Assembly: GCA_015075635.1 (NCBI GenBank)
Contig: JABTUA010000002.1
Location: forward strand, 806,001-870,000
Reading direction: 5' to 3'
DNA: 64,000 bases
Source of the DNA: Polyangiaceae bacterium
GTDB taxonomy: Bacteria; Myxococcota_A; Polyangia; Polyangiales; Polyangiaceae
This document shows, one piece after another, positions 1 to 7,848 of this stretch. The notes beneath the pieces were generated by a model. It did not search any database. It saw only the letters and a program-made list of their open reading frames with translations, and was not told the origin of the DNA. Made by a program: the position numbers and the translations under genes. Each line of letters begins with the position of its first letter. Position 1 is the first letter of the stretch.

Positions 1-189
1 AGCGTGGGCGCCGACGAGCTGAAGCCGTACTTCGCGCCGCGCAACAACACCTTCCAGAACAACGACGTGTTCGGCTCGAGCTACGGCTGCGCCGACGACT
101 TCAAGCCGGGCCAGTGGATGACCGACGCGAACGTCTGGAGCGGGAACAACTGCGCGGGGACGGCGAACACGGGGCCCGGGTACTTCTAG
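1..189 (+). CDS. C-terminal end of a parallel beta-helix-like surface protein (5' cut by window)
   Basis: The reading frame is open from the first base and ends in TAG. The 62 visible residues are rich in Asn, Gly and aromatic residues, with short motifs such as NNTFQNNDVFG and DANVWSGNNC. These look like the last rungs of a right-handed beta-helix with a disulfide-capable end. The same style of C-terminus (a turn with N, W, G and C before the stop) is seen in the complete lipoprotein at 38865-39989, so a related secreted carbohydrate-binding or lyase-like protein is plausible. The function cannot be fixed from this fragment. Confidence 0.7.
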   Translation, partial: SVGADELKPYFAPRNNTFQNNDVFGSSYGCADDFKPGQWMTDANVWSGNNCAGTANTGPGYF

Positions 190-196
190 AAGAGAA

Positions 197-229
197 GACG
201 AGGCGCCGGCTCCAAGCCGACGCCTCGTC
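197..229. terminator. Strong hairpin between convergent genes
   Basis: A 9-bp stem (GACGAGGCG with CGCCTCGTC) encloses a second 5-bp stem (CGGCT/AGCCG) and a CCA loop. On the minus strand the hairpin is followed by a T/C-rich stretch. It lies between the stop at 189 and the converging stop at 249, so it may end transcription from both sides. Confidence 0.7.
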
Positions 230-248
230 CATCGAGCTCAGCGCTCGC

Positions 249-521
249 TCACGGGCAGTTGTTCGAGCCCTCCACGCAGATGGGTTGGGTGCCGCCGCCC
301 AGCCCCGGGCAGCAGCTGTTGTTGTTGCCGCCCAGCTGGTCGTTGCAGACGTTGGTGCAGGGGCAGGTGGTGCAGGGTGACGCCGGCGCGAAGTCCCGGC
401 ATTGGCCCTTCACGCAGAGCTGGGCGTCGTCGCCGCCGCCGCTGCTGTTCAGGCCCGACTCGTCGTTGCCGCCGCAGGCTCCCGCGACCAGCCCGATCGA
501 AGCGAAGATCCCCGCAAGCAT
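249..521 (-). CDS. Small Cys-rich lipoprotein
   Basis: The 90-residue product starts MLAGIFASIGLVAGACGG, a short signal peptide ending in a lipobox-like cysteine, followed by a Gly/Ser linker (GGNDESGLNSSGGGDD). The mature part has about nine cysteines (CVKGQC, PCTTCPC, NSCCPG), suggesting a compact disulfide-bonded outer-envelope domain. I chose the inner ATG at 521 because the longer frame upstream lacks a signal-peptide context. A weak GGAG lies about a dozen bases upstream. The function is unknown. Confidence 0.7.
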   Translation of the reverse strand: MLAGIFASIGLVAGACGGNDESGLNSSGGGDDAQLCVKGQCRDFAPASPCTTCPCTNVCNDQLGGNNNSCCPGLGGGTQPICVEGSNNCP

Positions 522-616
522 CCAATCACGTGTGTTCTCCGTCCGCCGCCTCAGACGAGTCAGTAACCCTGGCGGCGAAACCGCAGGCAGCGGGTGGTGA
601 CTACGGACGGCGCAGG

Positions 617-622
617 TATGCT
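617..622 (+). promoter_or_regulatory. TATGCT -10-like box, likely leaderless start
   Basis: TATGCT ends 6 nt before the ATG at 629 and no Shine-Dalgarno sequence is present. Transcription starting 6-7 nt downstream would begin at the start codon itself. Confidence 0.45.
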
Positions 623-628
623 CCGCCG

Positions 629-1354
629 ATGCGTCCGGAGCCTTCGTTCGCTCGCTCGGTCGTCGCTTGGGGCAACGCTTGCCTTCGGAACGAGCTCGCA
701 CTCGAGCTCTTCGACGCTTGGTGGGAGAAGTCGGGCTTCGTGCGAGCGCTGTCGTTTCGCGACGGCGCGGACCCTGCGCAAAGCCCGGCTACCTGGCTCG
801 CGTCCCAGCGGGCTCACGGCGCGATGCGCCTGCTCCTCGACGCTTCGGACTACCCCGGAAGCGAGCGAGTCATCGTGTGTGGCGAGCGTCCGCTCGCGGC
901 GTGGCGCCAGCAGTGGACTCGCATCGCCGGCGCGACGGCGCCACCGTGGTTCGACGCGACCTTCTCGCGCGAAGCGGCGCCCACGGTCCTGCCGCCACCG
1001 AGCCGCTCTCCGGAAGAGGTGCTGGCCGAGCTGTGCGCCGCGCTCGAGGGCCTGGTCGGGCTCGGCGCGCGCGCCAACCTGGAGCAGTGGGCGTCCTATT
1101 TCGAAGACGTGCTCGCCGTCGCCCGCGGCGAGAGGAGCCAGGGGACCACTCCACTGCCGCCGACGGCGCCCGCGGTGGCGCACCAGCTGGCGCTGGCCGC
1201 CAACCTGTCGGACGTCTTCGGCGGCATGGGCTCCTGGAACGACTTCGTGCCGCTGGCCGATCCGGCCTTGGAGGAGGAGCGCAGTCGCTACTCTTCGGCG
1301 CTCTACCGAGCCATGCGCGCCGCGCTCGAGGCGACGGCCCACGCCGAAAACTAG
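629..1354 (+). CDS. Hypothetical cytoplasmic protein, 241 aa
   Basis: No signal peptide or membrane segment is visible. The protein is rich in Ala, Leu, Trp and acidic residues and appears mostly helical, with motifs such as LALELFDAWWEKSGF and ANLEQWASYFEDVLAV. I do not recognise a family. I chose the ATG at 629 over the longer upstream frame because the N-terminal extension is Arg-rich and overlaps the divergent lipoprotein gene, and because a -10-like box sits 6 nt upstream. It precedes the glycosyltransferase by about 40 bp on the same strand, so it may be co-transcribed. Confidence 0.65.
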   Translation: MRPEPSFARSVVAWGNACLRNELALELFDAWWEKSGFVRALSFRDGADPAQSPATWLASQRAHGAMRLLLDASDYPGSERVIVCGERPLAAWRQQWTRIAGATAPPWFDATFSREAAPTVLPPPSRSPEEVLAELCAALEGLVGLGARANLEQWASYFEDVLAVARGERSQGTTPLPPTAPAVAHQLALAANLSDVFGGMGSWNDFVPLADPALEEERSRYSSALYRAMRAALEATAHAEN

Positions 1355-1394
1355 CTACAGGCTCCCTGGTGGGACGGAGTAGCATGCAGGCGCC

Positions 1395-2366
1395 TTGGCC
1401 TCGAAAGCGTCCATCGCCCTCTCCTTCGTGATCCCGTTCCTGAACGAGGAGAAGACCCTGCGCGAGCTCTACGTGCGCATCCGGGAGGCCGTGCAGCCCG
1501 TGCTCGCGGAAGGCGAAGAGTTCGAGGTGGTGTTCGTGGACGACGGCAGCACGGATGACTCGGTCGCCGAGGTGCTGAAGCTGGTGGACGAGCACGACAG
1601 CGTGCGGCTGATCGAGCTCCAGGGGAATTTCGGCAAGAGCGCCGCCTTGGCCGCGGGCTTCGGGCAAGCGCGCGGCCGCGTGGTGTTCACGCTGGACGCC
1701 GACCTGCAGGACGACCCCAAGGAGATCCCGCGCTTCCTCGAGAAGCTCGAGGAGGGCTTCGACGTGGTCAGCGGCTACAAGCAGAAGCGCAACGACCCGA
1801 TCACGAAGGTGCTCCCCTCTCGGGTCTTCAATTGGATGGTGCGGCGCTCGACGGGGATTCGGCTGCGCGACGTCAACTGCGGCTTCAAGGCCTACAAGAA
1901 GGTCGTGCTCGAGAACGTGCGCCTGTACGGCGAGCTGCACCGCTTCGTGCCGGTGCTGGCCCACTGGAAGCGCTTCCGCGTGGGCGAGATCGTGGTCGAG
2001 CACCACGCCCGCGTGCACGGCGTGAGCAAGTTCGGCGGCGGGCGCTTCTTCCGCGGGCTGATGGATCTCCTGACCGTGGTGTTCCTGATGAAATACGAGC
2101 GCCGGCCCGCGCACTTCTTCGGCGGCCTGGGCTCGCTGACGCTGCTCGCGGGGGTCGCGGTGTGCACCTACTTGGCGGTCTTGAAGGTGATGGGAGAAGC
2201 CATCGGACACCGCCCGCTCCTGAGCCTGGGCGTGCTCCTGGTCGTGGTGGGCGTGCAGATCCTGGCCACGGGCCTGATCGCGGAGCTGATGGTCCACGCG
2301 CGGCCCGACATGCCGTTCGTGGTGCGCAAGAAGTCGGGCTTCCAGCCCAAGGAGCCCGGCGAATGA
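1395..2366 (+). CDS. GT2 polyprenyl-phosphate-type glycosyltransferase (DPM1/ArnC-like)
   Basis: The protein would transfer a sugar from a nucleotide-sugar to a polyprenyl phosphate at the inner face of the cytoplasmic membrane. The GT-A fold is clear: SFVIPFLNEE near residue 10, VVFVDDGSTDDS near residue 50, GNFGKSAALAAGF, and the DxD-containing LDADLQDDP near residue 100. Two C-terminal hydrophobic segments (about residues 235-260 and 275-300) match the membrane anchor of ArnC/DPM1 proteins. At 323 residues the length is normal. The TTG at 1395 is the only start directly before the catalytic core; the ATG at 1384 is out of frame. The stop overlaps the next start (ATGA), so translation is probably coupled to the methyltransferase. 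The exact sugar is not predictable. Confidence 0.88.
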   Translation: MASKASIALSFVIPFLNEEKTLRELYVRIREAVQPVLAEGEEFEVVFVDDGSTDDSVAEVLKLVDEHDSVRLIELQGNFGKSAALAAGFGQARGRVVFTLDADLQDDPKEIPRFLEKLEEGFDVVSGYKQKRNDPITKVLPSRVFNWMVRRSTGIRLRDVNCGFKAYKKVVLENVRLYGELHRFVPVLAHWKRFRVGEIVVEHHARVHGVSKFGGGRFFRGLMDLLTVVFLMKYERRPAHFFGGLGSLTLLAGVAVCTYLAVLKVMGEAIGHRPLLSLGVLLVVVGVQILATGLIAELMVHARPDMPFVVRKKSGFQPKEPGE

Positions 2367-2974
2367 TCCCCGACAGCTACTTCGAGCGCTTCGACACGCC
2401 GAAGTACCGCTCGCGGAACCCGGTGCAGCGCGAGCTGATCCGCCGCTTCGTGACGCGCTTGCACGCGCTGTTCCTCGAGGCGGGACCCGTCGAGTCCGTG
2501 CTCGAGGTCGGCGTCGGGGAGGGCTTCCTCTCCGGCTATCTCTCGGAGAAGCTGCCGGAGAAGCGCTTCACCGGCGTGGACGTACGCGAGGAGGACCTCG
2601 CCCGCTTGCGCGCCAAGTTCCCGCGCATCACCACCCACGCCGCCAACATCTACGACGTCGGGCAGATCCCGGGGCGTTACGATCTGGTGATCTGCGCCGA
2701 GGTGCTGGAGCACGTGGACGATCCGGATCGCGCGCTCTCCGCGCTGGTCAGCCTGAAGCCGCAGCACCTGCTCCTGACCGTGCCGCACGAGCCCTGGTTC
2801 TTGCTGTCGAACCTGATGCGGGGAAAGAACCTGTCGCGCCTAGGCAACGACCCGGAGCACATCCAGCTCTTCACCTCGACGCGCTTCCGGCGCTTGCTCG
2901 AACGCCACCTGGTCCTGGAGCGCACGGCGAAGAGCTATCCGTGGTTGCTGGCGCTGGGCAGGCCGAAAGCCTGA
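2363..2974 (+). CDS. Class I SAM-dependent methyltransferase
   Basis: This 203-residue protein has a Rossmann methyltransferase core: ESVLEVGVGEGFLSGYL is the SAM-binding motif I, FTGVDVREEDL is the acidic post-II loop, and LVICAEVLEHVDDPDRAL is the motif IV region typical of Methyltransf_11/UbiE-like enzymes. No membrane segment is seen. It overlaps the GT2 gene by 4 bp, so it probably modifies a product of the same polyprenyl-linked or envelope-glycan pathway. The substrate is unknown. Confidence 0.88.
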   Translation: MIPDSYFERFDTPKYRSRNPVQRELIRRFVTRLHALFLEAGPVESVLEVGVGEGFLSGYLSEKLPEKRFTGVDVREEDLARLRAKFPRITTHAANIYDVGQIPGRYDLVICAEVLEHVDDPDRALSALVSLKPQHLLLTVPHEPWFLLSNLMRGKNLSRLGNDPEHIQLFTSTRFRRLLERHLVLERTAKSYPWLLALGRPKA

Positions 2975-2975
2975 C

Positions 2976-3350
2976 TCAGCCTCCGCTGGGCTGCTCGTCA
3001 CCGAGGTCGGTGCTCAGAAAGACCTCGTGGATCTCCAGCTTGCTCGGGCCGGCGAACATCTCCTTGGGAGCGCGGTTCGCGTGCGCCTCGGCGAACGCCG
3101 GGCTCCTCGTCCAGGCGACGAAGTCCTCCAGGGTTCTCCACCAGGTCTTGACCTCGTAGTAGCCCTGCTCGCCCGGGTCGTCCACGAAGCCGCCTGGTTC
3201 ATGGCTGAACTTCATCGGCCGGGGCCGGTGCACTTCGTTGCGAACGAACCCCGGAGCTTGGTCCACGAGGTGAACGCGTCGCCGGAAGCGCTCCTCGAAA
3301 TCGATCTGGTGGCCCTGTGCGACGGGGATTCGATTGGTGACGACGATCAT
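2976..3350 (-). CDS. ABM-domain protein, HmoA-type heme monooxygenase-like
   Basis: The 124-residue sequence is a single antibiotic-biosynthesis-monooxygenase ferredoxin-like fold. The features are MIVVTNRIPVAQGHQIDFEE at the N-terminus, QAPGFVRNEVHRP, YYEVKTWWRTLEDFVAWTRS and FAEAHANR. These resemble HmoA/IsdG-like heme-degrading monooxygenases, which open heme to release iron. The ATG at 3350 starts exactly at the first beta strand, so the longer frame is not needed. A TAGACT box lies on the minus strand 10 nt upstream. Catalysis on heme is inferred from the family, not shown. Confidence 0.8.
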   Translation of the reverse strand: MIVVTNRIPVAQGHQIDFEERFRRRVHLVDQAPGFVRNEVHRPRPMKFSHEPGGFVDDPGEQGYYEVKTWWRTLEDFVAWTRSPAFAEAHANRAPKEMFAGPSKLEIHEVFLSTDLGDEQPSGG

Positions 3351-3410
3351 CGAGCGGCCGAGTCTATCATCGTTGCAGGACGGGCTCCGCGCCGACACAA
3401 TGCCGATCGC

Positions 3411-4181
3411 ATGCGGGGGCTCTCGGTGGTCGGCCTGATCGTCGCTTGTGCCTGCGGAGCGCGAGGTGGCCACCCGCCTCCGCCCACGCAGGCACCGATG
3501 CTCCTCGCTTCCCCTCCGGCGGAGCCAGTGCCGGCCGTGACCGCGTCGGCACCGCCGCCCCCGGCTCCGTTACTCGAGCCGATCCCAGCGGAGCGCTTCG
3601 AGCCCGCGCGACGCTTCATCCAGACGACGAAGCTCGACACCTACAGCTATCACCAGCGCCGGATCGGCAACGTCGAAGGGTACCTTGCGCCGATTCTGCT
3701 GACGGCTGACGGTGGGTTCCTGGTCGTCGGCACCCGCGCGGACTACCCAGGTGGCAAGTACCAAGTCGGCAAGTCGCGGCCGGTCGTGGCCAAGCTCGAC
3801 GCCGCGGGCGCTCCCACCTGGGAGCGCGCCTACCGCACCCGCGGGTTCCTCGACTACGAAGGCGCGAGCGCGGCCGAGCTCGACGACGGCTACGTCGTCT
3901 ACGTGCTCTCCTACGTGCACCCAGGGCGGGGCGCCGTCGTGCGCCTGCTCCGGATCGATCTCCAGGGCGCGGTGGTCTGGGACACGAAGCTCAGGGGTCA
4001 GGGCAAGGAGAACACGCCGTTCGCGCAGAACGTCCGCCTGCGCCAGGACAAGCTGTTCCTCGATGGGCACATCTACAAGGACAGCTCGGATACGGCCTAC
4101 GGCTGGACGGGGACAATCGGCCTCGACGGCAAGGTGCTCAGCGACGAGGTCGGCGCCGCGAATCCCTACGACGAGAAGTGA
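3411..4181 (+). CDS. Lipoprotein with beta-propeller-like (delta-60 type) repeats
   Basis: The 256-residue product starts with a signal peptide and lipobox (LIVACAC) followed by a Pro/Ala-rich spacer to about residue 60. The rest contains repeats of the form GGFLVVGTRADYPGG, VVAKLDAAGAPTWERAYR and VRLLRIDLQGAVVWDTKL, which alternate 'value' and 'action' strands as in PQQ-like or delta-60 propeller blades. Only about three or four blades are present, so it may be a partial propeller or assemble with others. It is divergent from the ABM gene and convergent with the next. The function is unknown. Confidence 0.75.
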   Translation: MRGLSVVGLIVACACGARGGHPPPPTQAPMLLASPPAEPVPAVTASAPPPPAPLLEPIPAERFEPARRFIQTTKLDTYSYHQRRIGNVEGYLAPILLTADGGFLVVGTRADYPGGKYQVGKSRPVVAKLDAAGAPTWERAYRTRGFLDYEGASAAELDDGYVVYVLSYVHPGRGAVVRLLRIDLQGAVVWDTKLRGQGKENTPFAQNVRLRQDKLFLDGHIYKDSSDTAYGWTGTIGLDGKVLSDEVGAANPYDEK

Positions 4182-4189
4182 CCGTCACG

Positions 4190-5584
4190 TCACCACGGGA
4201 ACCACTCGCCGGGAACGCTCTGCCACGCCGTCGGCCGGCGCGCGTCATCGGTGGGAATGACCAGTGAGCCCACGAAGTCGGCGTGCTCGTAGACGCTGCC
4301 GATGTTCTTCGCGATGGCATCGAGATCAGCGTCACTCACCACGCCGTTGCTGGTGGCCTTGTAGAACTGCACCGTCACCCGCACGGGGAAGCGCGCGTCG
4401 CGCTCGAGCCGGAGCCCACCGCCCTCGCCGAAGGGGCCGCGTTTGTCGCCGTGGCCGATCACGGCCCGCTCGACGTCGCTCGATCTGCCGGCGCCGTGAC
4501 CCAAGGTGCCGACGCCGCCGCCACCTTGACCGATACCCGACAGGCCGAGGCCTCCGGCGCCGTAGGCGTCTCCGATGGCGTCCCCCCACATGTTCCCGGT
4601 GGCCAGCCCGCCGAGCACGCCGCGGTGCCGGTGCACGAGCGGGACCTGGATCAGGAACATCACGTCGGCGCCGCTCGCCAGGGCGCTTCGTTCGTCGTCG
4701 TTCCTGGGTCCACCCTGGGCGGCGATGCGCGCGGCCACCTCGCTCCTGCGCTCGGCCTTGAAGGGCGCGCGCTGGCCGGCGGCGTTGAAGTACAGCTCTT
4801 GACCGCGCCCCGCCACGCTGGCGTCCTCGGGCTGGTTGTCGATGATCGAGATGCTGGTGCCTTGGCGACTGACCAGGAGCGTGAGCACGGCCGGCGACTT
4901 CGGCGCGGACTGGTAGTTGAACACCACCGGGTTGAACTCGGCGCTGCCCTTGGCCGGGATGGGCAGGAACACCGCCTGGGCCGCGACCAGGAAGTGCGTG
5001 TCGCGCGCCGCCAGGAAGCTGCCGTTGCCGCGCACGCTGCCAGGCCGCGACAGGTACCCGGGAAGGTTGCGCAGCACGTCGCTCAGCGGAGTCGAAGCGA
5101 GCTTGCCGTTCGCCTTGTGGTTGCCCGTGCGCACGAACAGTCGGCTCTTCTTGATGTCGGCGGTGCGGTCGGTGAAGTTCGGGAAGCGCACCACCGGCAT
5201 CAACGCGGTGCGCTCCCAACGCGCCTCGCCGTCCCGGTACCGGACTTGCAGCGTGACGTCGGAGATGTTCGGGCCGAGCGCGGAGCCCCAGGCGCGGCCG
5301 GTGTCCTCCCAGGCCACGTTCACGACGTCGAGGCCACGGCGCGCGACGCGCTGCCGGAGCGCCGGGTCGGTCGTCATGCCGACGACGCGGGCGACGACCT
5401 GGGCGTGAGTGGGATCCGGAGCAGGTGGTGGAGCGGGTGGGGCCTCGGCGAGCGGGGGAGCCGGCGCGACGGGAGCCGCGGCGGGTTGGGCGACTGGGAG
5501 CGGCGCGGGAGCGCGCGGCGGCGGCTCGGGGCTCGCGGCGCAGGCGAAGAGACCCAGGGCCAACACGGCCGTTGAGCGAGACAT
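4190..5584 (-). CDS. Large lipoprotein with Pro/Ala linker and TonB-like Gly-rich segment
   Basis: The 464-residue protein has a signal peptide with lipobox LFACAAS, a Pro/Ala linker to about residue 55, and a globular domain with a predicted beta-rich middle (VTLQVRYRDGEARWERTAL, FLVAAQAVFLPIPAKG). A Gly-rich stretch near residue 350 (GLGLSGIGQGGGGVG) resembles the linker in myxobacterial TonB-like and gliding proteins. The C-terminal region (FPVRVTVQFYKATSNGVVSD) could be a secretin- or TonB-C-like strand set. It is last in the minus-strand run after the zinc-ribbon gene, with a 39-bp gap. I cannot assign a function. Confidence 0.75.
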   Translation of the reverse strand: MSRSTAVLALGLFACAASPEPPPRAPAPLPVAQPAAAPVAPAPPLAEAPPAPPPAPDPTHAQVVARVVGMTTDPALRQRVARRGLDVVNVAWEDTGRAWGSALGPNISDVTLQVRYRDGEARWERTALMPVVRFPNFTDRTADIKKSRLFVRTGNHKANGKLASTPLSDVLRNLPGYLSRPGSVRGNGSFLAARDTHFLVAAQAVFLPIPAKGSAEFNPVVFNYQSAPKSPAVLTLLVSRQGTSISIIDNQPEDASVAGRGQELYFNAAGQRAPFKAERRSEVAARIAAQGGPRNDDERSALASGADVMFLIQVPLVHRHRGVLGGLATGNMWGDAIGDAYGAGGLGLSGIGQGGGGVGTLGHGAGRSSDVERAVIGHGDKRGPFGEGGGLRLERDARFPVRVTVQFYKATSNGVVSDADLDAIAKNIGSVYEHADFVGSLVIPTDDARRPTAWQSVPGEWFPW

Positions 5585-5623
5585 GAGCCTTGGGACAGCC
5601 GACCGGGGCGCCGAGTTCCACGC

Positions 5624-6040
5624 TCAGCGCAAGAACATGGACAGACCCACGACCCCGAGCTCCAAGAGCAGGCGGGCCGCGGCGATGCCCAGACCGAGCA
5701 GCGACACGATCATCATCGAGCTGTGGGCCGAGCCCAGGGATGATTTGACCTCGGCGCGTACCAAGAGGCGCAGCGCGCCGACGGCGTTGGCGATGGCGAT
5801 GATGCTGAAGATGAAGAACGGGTTGCAGAACCAGCTGACCAGCGCGGCCACCAAGGTCCCGAACGCGATGTTGCGGGCCGCGCGGCTCACTCGATCGTTC
5901 ACGCCCTGCGTCCCGAAGCAGCCGTCGCAGATGAGCTCGCCCTGGCTGGAGTAGAGCGCAGCCTTCGGGTCGAGCGGGCGCCCGCAAGCCGCGCAGGGCG
6001 CGTGCTTCGGAGGGATGAACCCCGACGGGCCTTCGTTCAC
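5624..6040 (-). CDS. Zinc-ribbon membrane protein
   Basis: The 138-residue protein has an N-terminal zinc ribbon (CAACGRPLDPKAALYS, then ICDGC) followed by two or three hydrophobic segments (about residues 60-90 and 110-135). It is probably an inner-membrane protein with a cytosolic metal-binding head. The GTG start at 6040 overlaps the stop of the PhnD-like gene (GTGA), which strongly suggests coupled translation in the operon 7745-5624. The partner and role are unknown. Confidence 0.72.
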   Translation of the reverse strand: MNEGPSGFIPPKHAPCAACGRPLDPKAALYSSQGELICDGCFGTQGVNDRVSRAARNIAFGTLVAALVSWFCNPFFIFSIIAIANAVGALRLLVRAEVKSSLGSAHSSMMIVSLLGLGIAAARLLLELGVVGLSMFLR

Positions 6041-6867
6041 CGATCGCCCCGGCGATCGTCGAAGTGATCGATCAGCGACGCGAGCGGCCCGAGGTGCGCG
6101 GCGTCCACGCGGACGAAACCTTCGGCCTCGAACAGCTCGCGCGCCGCGCCGCGGAGCTCCGAGGGCGGCGTGTCGAGCAACGCGCCGACGACCCGCGAAG
6201 CGAGCGCCGGCTCGAGCTCGACCGAGGCGGCGACCACGTCCGCCGGGATGGGCCCGTGCTCGAACACGACACGCATCTCGGCGTCGCCCCAGCCAGCGCT
6301 GACGAGCGCGCCTCCCGCGCCGCGGTGCAGATAAGTAGCGCCGACGTCGGCGGTGCCGTCGGACACCGACTGCACCACGGCCTGGTGCGAGCCCTCGAAG
6401 CTCTCTCGGGAGAACAGTCGCGCGAGGTCGTGCCCCTGCGCGCGCAGGGCAGCGCGGACCACGGCGTAGCCTGCGGCGCTCTCGCGATCGACCCAAGCGA
6501 CGCGAGCTCCCGAGAGGTCGTCCACGCCGCGGAGCTCGGACGCGGCCCGCGCGAACAGCGCGGTGTGAAAGCTCGACGAAGCACCGCGGATCGGCGCCAG
6601 GAGCGGCAGCGCCAACCCGACCTGGGTCGCGTGGAGCGCCACCACCGGGGGCAACCAAGCGACGTCGACCTCGCAGTCGTCGAGCTTCTGCACCAGCTCC
6701 GCGTAGCTGCGGGTCTGAACGGGCTCGGCGACCAGACCGAGGCGCCCCCCCAGCGCCCGGCAGAAGCGCTCGAGGCGCGCGAGCGTCACCGCGGCATCCA
6801 CCATGTGCATGGGAAGCCGCGTGACCCCCACGCTGCGCGCAACGCCGACCCTGACCCTGTCGCTCAT
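6037..6867 (-). CDS. PhnD-like phosphate/phosphonate-type binding protein without signal peptide
   Basis: The 276-residue protein has the PhnD fold signature: SYAELVQKLDDCEVDVAWLP near residue 60, an AWVDRESAAGYAVVRAAL segment (the usual 'FvdpxSxSGy' motif), and SDGTADVGATY. Family members bind phosphonates, phosphite or other small anions for ABC uptake, or act as sensor domains. Here the ATG at 6867 gives MSDRVRVGVARS with no signal peptide or lipobox, and no permease or ATPase gene is adjacent. A cytoplasmic sensor or stand-alone role is therefore more likely than transport. Its ATG overlaps the TGA of the transposase gene, and its own stop overlaps the next start. Confidence 0.82.
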   Translation of the reverse strand: MSDRVRVGVARSVGVTRLPMHMVDAAVTLARLERFCRALGGRLGLVAEPVQTRSYAELVQKLDDCEVDVAWLPPVVALHATQVGLALPLLAPIRGASSSFHTALFARAASELRGVDDLSGARVAWVDRESAAGYAVVRAALRAQGHDLARLFSRESFEGSHQAVVQSVSDGTADVGATYLHRGAGGALVSAGWGDAEMRVVFEHGPIPADVVAASVELEPALASRVVGALLDTPPSELRGAARELFEAEGFVRVDAAHLGPLASLIDHFDDRRGDR

Positions 6868-7745
6868 GCGAACGCTCGGCCCGCCAGGGTACCCGACGCG
6901 CTCGCGCCAGGCCAGCGCGCCACGGGACCCAGGGGGCGGAGCCAAGCTTCGGGCAAGAGCAGCCGCGGATCGCCGAGGCACAGGGCGGCGGCGCGTTCAG
7001 CGACGCGGTCGCGGACGGCTGTGCGGCAGCGACGCGCGGATCGGGCGCAGAATCCAGCGGTGCGCGCGATGAGATCCGCGTCGCTCCAACCCTGATGACG
7101 CGCGAGCTCGACGACGAGCTTGCGCCGGCGCCAGGCCGGCGACCACGGCGTTGCCGAGAGCGCAGCGACGCGCACGGTGCCCAAGAGCGCCCTGGGCACC
7201 TCGGTCTGGAGGGCGGGCGTCGGGAGCTCCGTGCCCTCGACGGCTACGGTGGAGTCCCCGGAGACGTAGGCGTGCAGCCACTCTGCCAGCCCGCGTGCGG
7301 GACGCCCCAGGGCGCCGGCCAGCGCTTCGGTCGTCACCCAAGGGTCGAGCTCGGCGCCGATCAGACCGCGGTGCGTGGACCACGGCCAGCTCAGAGGATC
7401 GGAGACGAGGCCCGCCCGACAGGGGTTCAAATGAACGTAGCGCACGCTCCGTTCCAGGTGCCCACCTGGAGGAACCACGCGAGGCTCGGGCACCGGCTCG
7501 AAGAGGTGACGCATCCCGGCCCGCACGGTCAGCACGGCGAGGATCTTGGACAAGCGCCCGCGTGCGCGCGGCGGATCCGGAGTGCACGTGATCAGGTGGA
7601 AGTGGTCCGGCAACACGCACGCCGACAGCGCCTCCGGAAACGCAATGCGGAGGCGCCACATCAACCACCAGGCGGCGCGAGGCTCGAGGAGGGGTTTGTG
7701 TCCGCGCAAAGCGCGGGCAACGACGTGGATGATCGGCATGCCCAT
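6864..7745 (-). CDS. RAYT-type Y1 (IS200-like) transposase
   Basis: The 293-residue protein has the Y1_Tnp/REP-associated tyrosine transposase core. The HUH metal-binding pair is in CVLPDHFHLITC near residue 45, and the tyrosine helix is in RSVRYVHLNPCRAGLVSDPL near residue 105-125; the tyrosine of that motif is the likely nucleophile. The C-terminal half is an Arg-rich helical extension of the RAYT kind. RAYTs nick single-stranded palindromic REP elements. Directly 5' of the gene (7849-8246) lies an array of eight palindromes, which fits that biology. The start could be the ATG at 7745 or 7739. Its TGA overlaps the ATG of the PhnD-like gene, an unusual coupling for a transposase. Confidence 0.82.
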   Translation of the reverse strand: MGMPIIHVVARALRGHKPLLEPRAAWWLMWRLRIAFPEALSACVLPDHFHLITCTPDPPRARGRLSKILAVLTVRAGMRHLFEPVPEPRVVPPGGHLERSVRYVHLNPCRAGLVSDPLSWPWSTHRGLIGAELDPWVTTEALAGALGRPARGLAEWLHAYVSGDSTVAVEGTELPTPALQTEVPRALLGTVRVAALSATPWSPAWRRRKLVVELARHQGWSDADLIARTAGFCARSARRCRTAVRDRVAERAAALCLGDPRLLLPEAWLRPLGPVARWPGASASGTLAGRAFA

Positions 7746-7848
7746 GCATCGGCCAACCGGGGAGCCAGTTGCGTGCCCGATCGCGCGGGACACGTGCGTC
7801 CATGTGGTCGCCGGGCGCCCCATCCCGCCTCGTAGCCCATCCGATGTC

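Noticed and set aside
870..2297. 475-residue minus-strand frame over the GT2 gene
   Set aside because: The plus strand has unmistakable GT2 motifs. The minus frame is a composition artefact.
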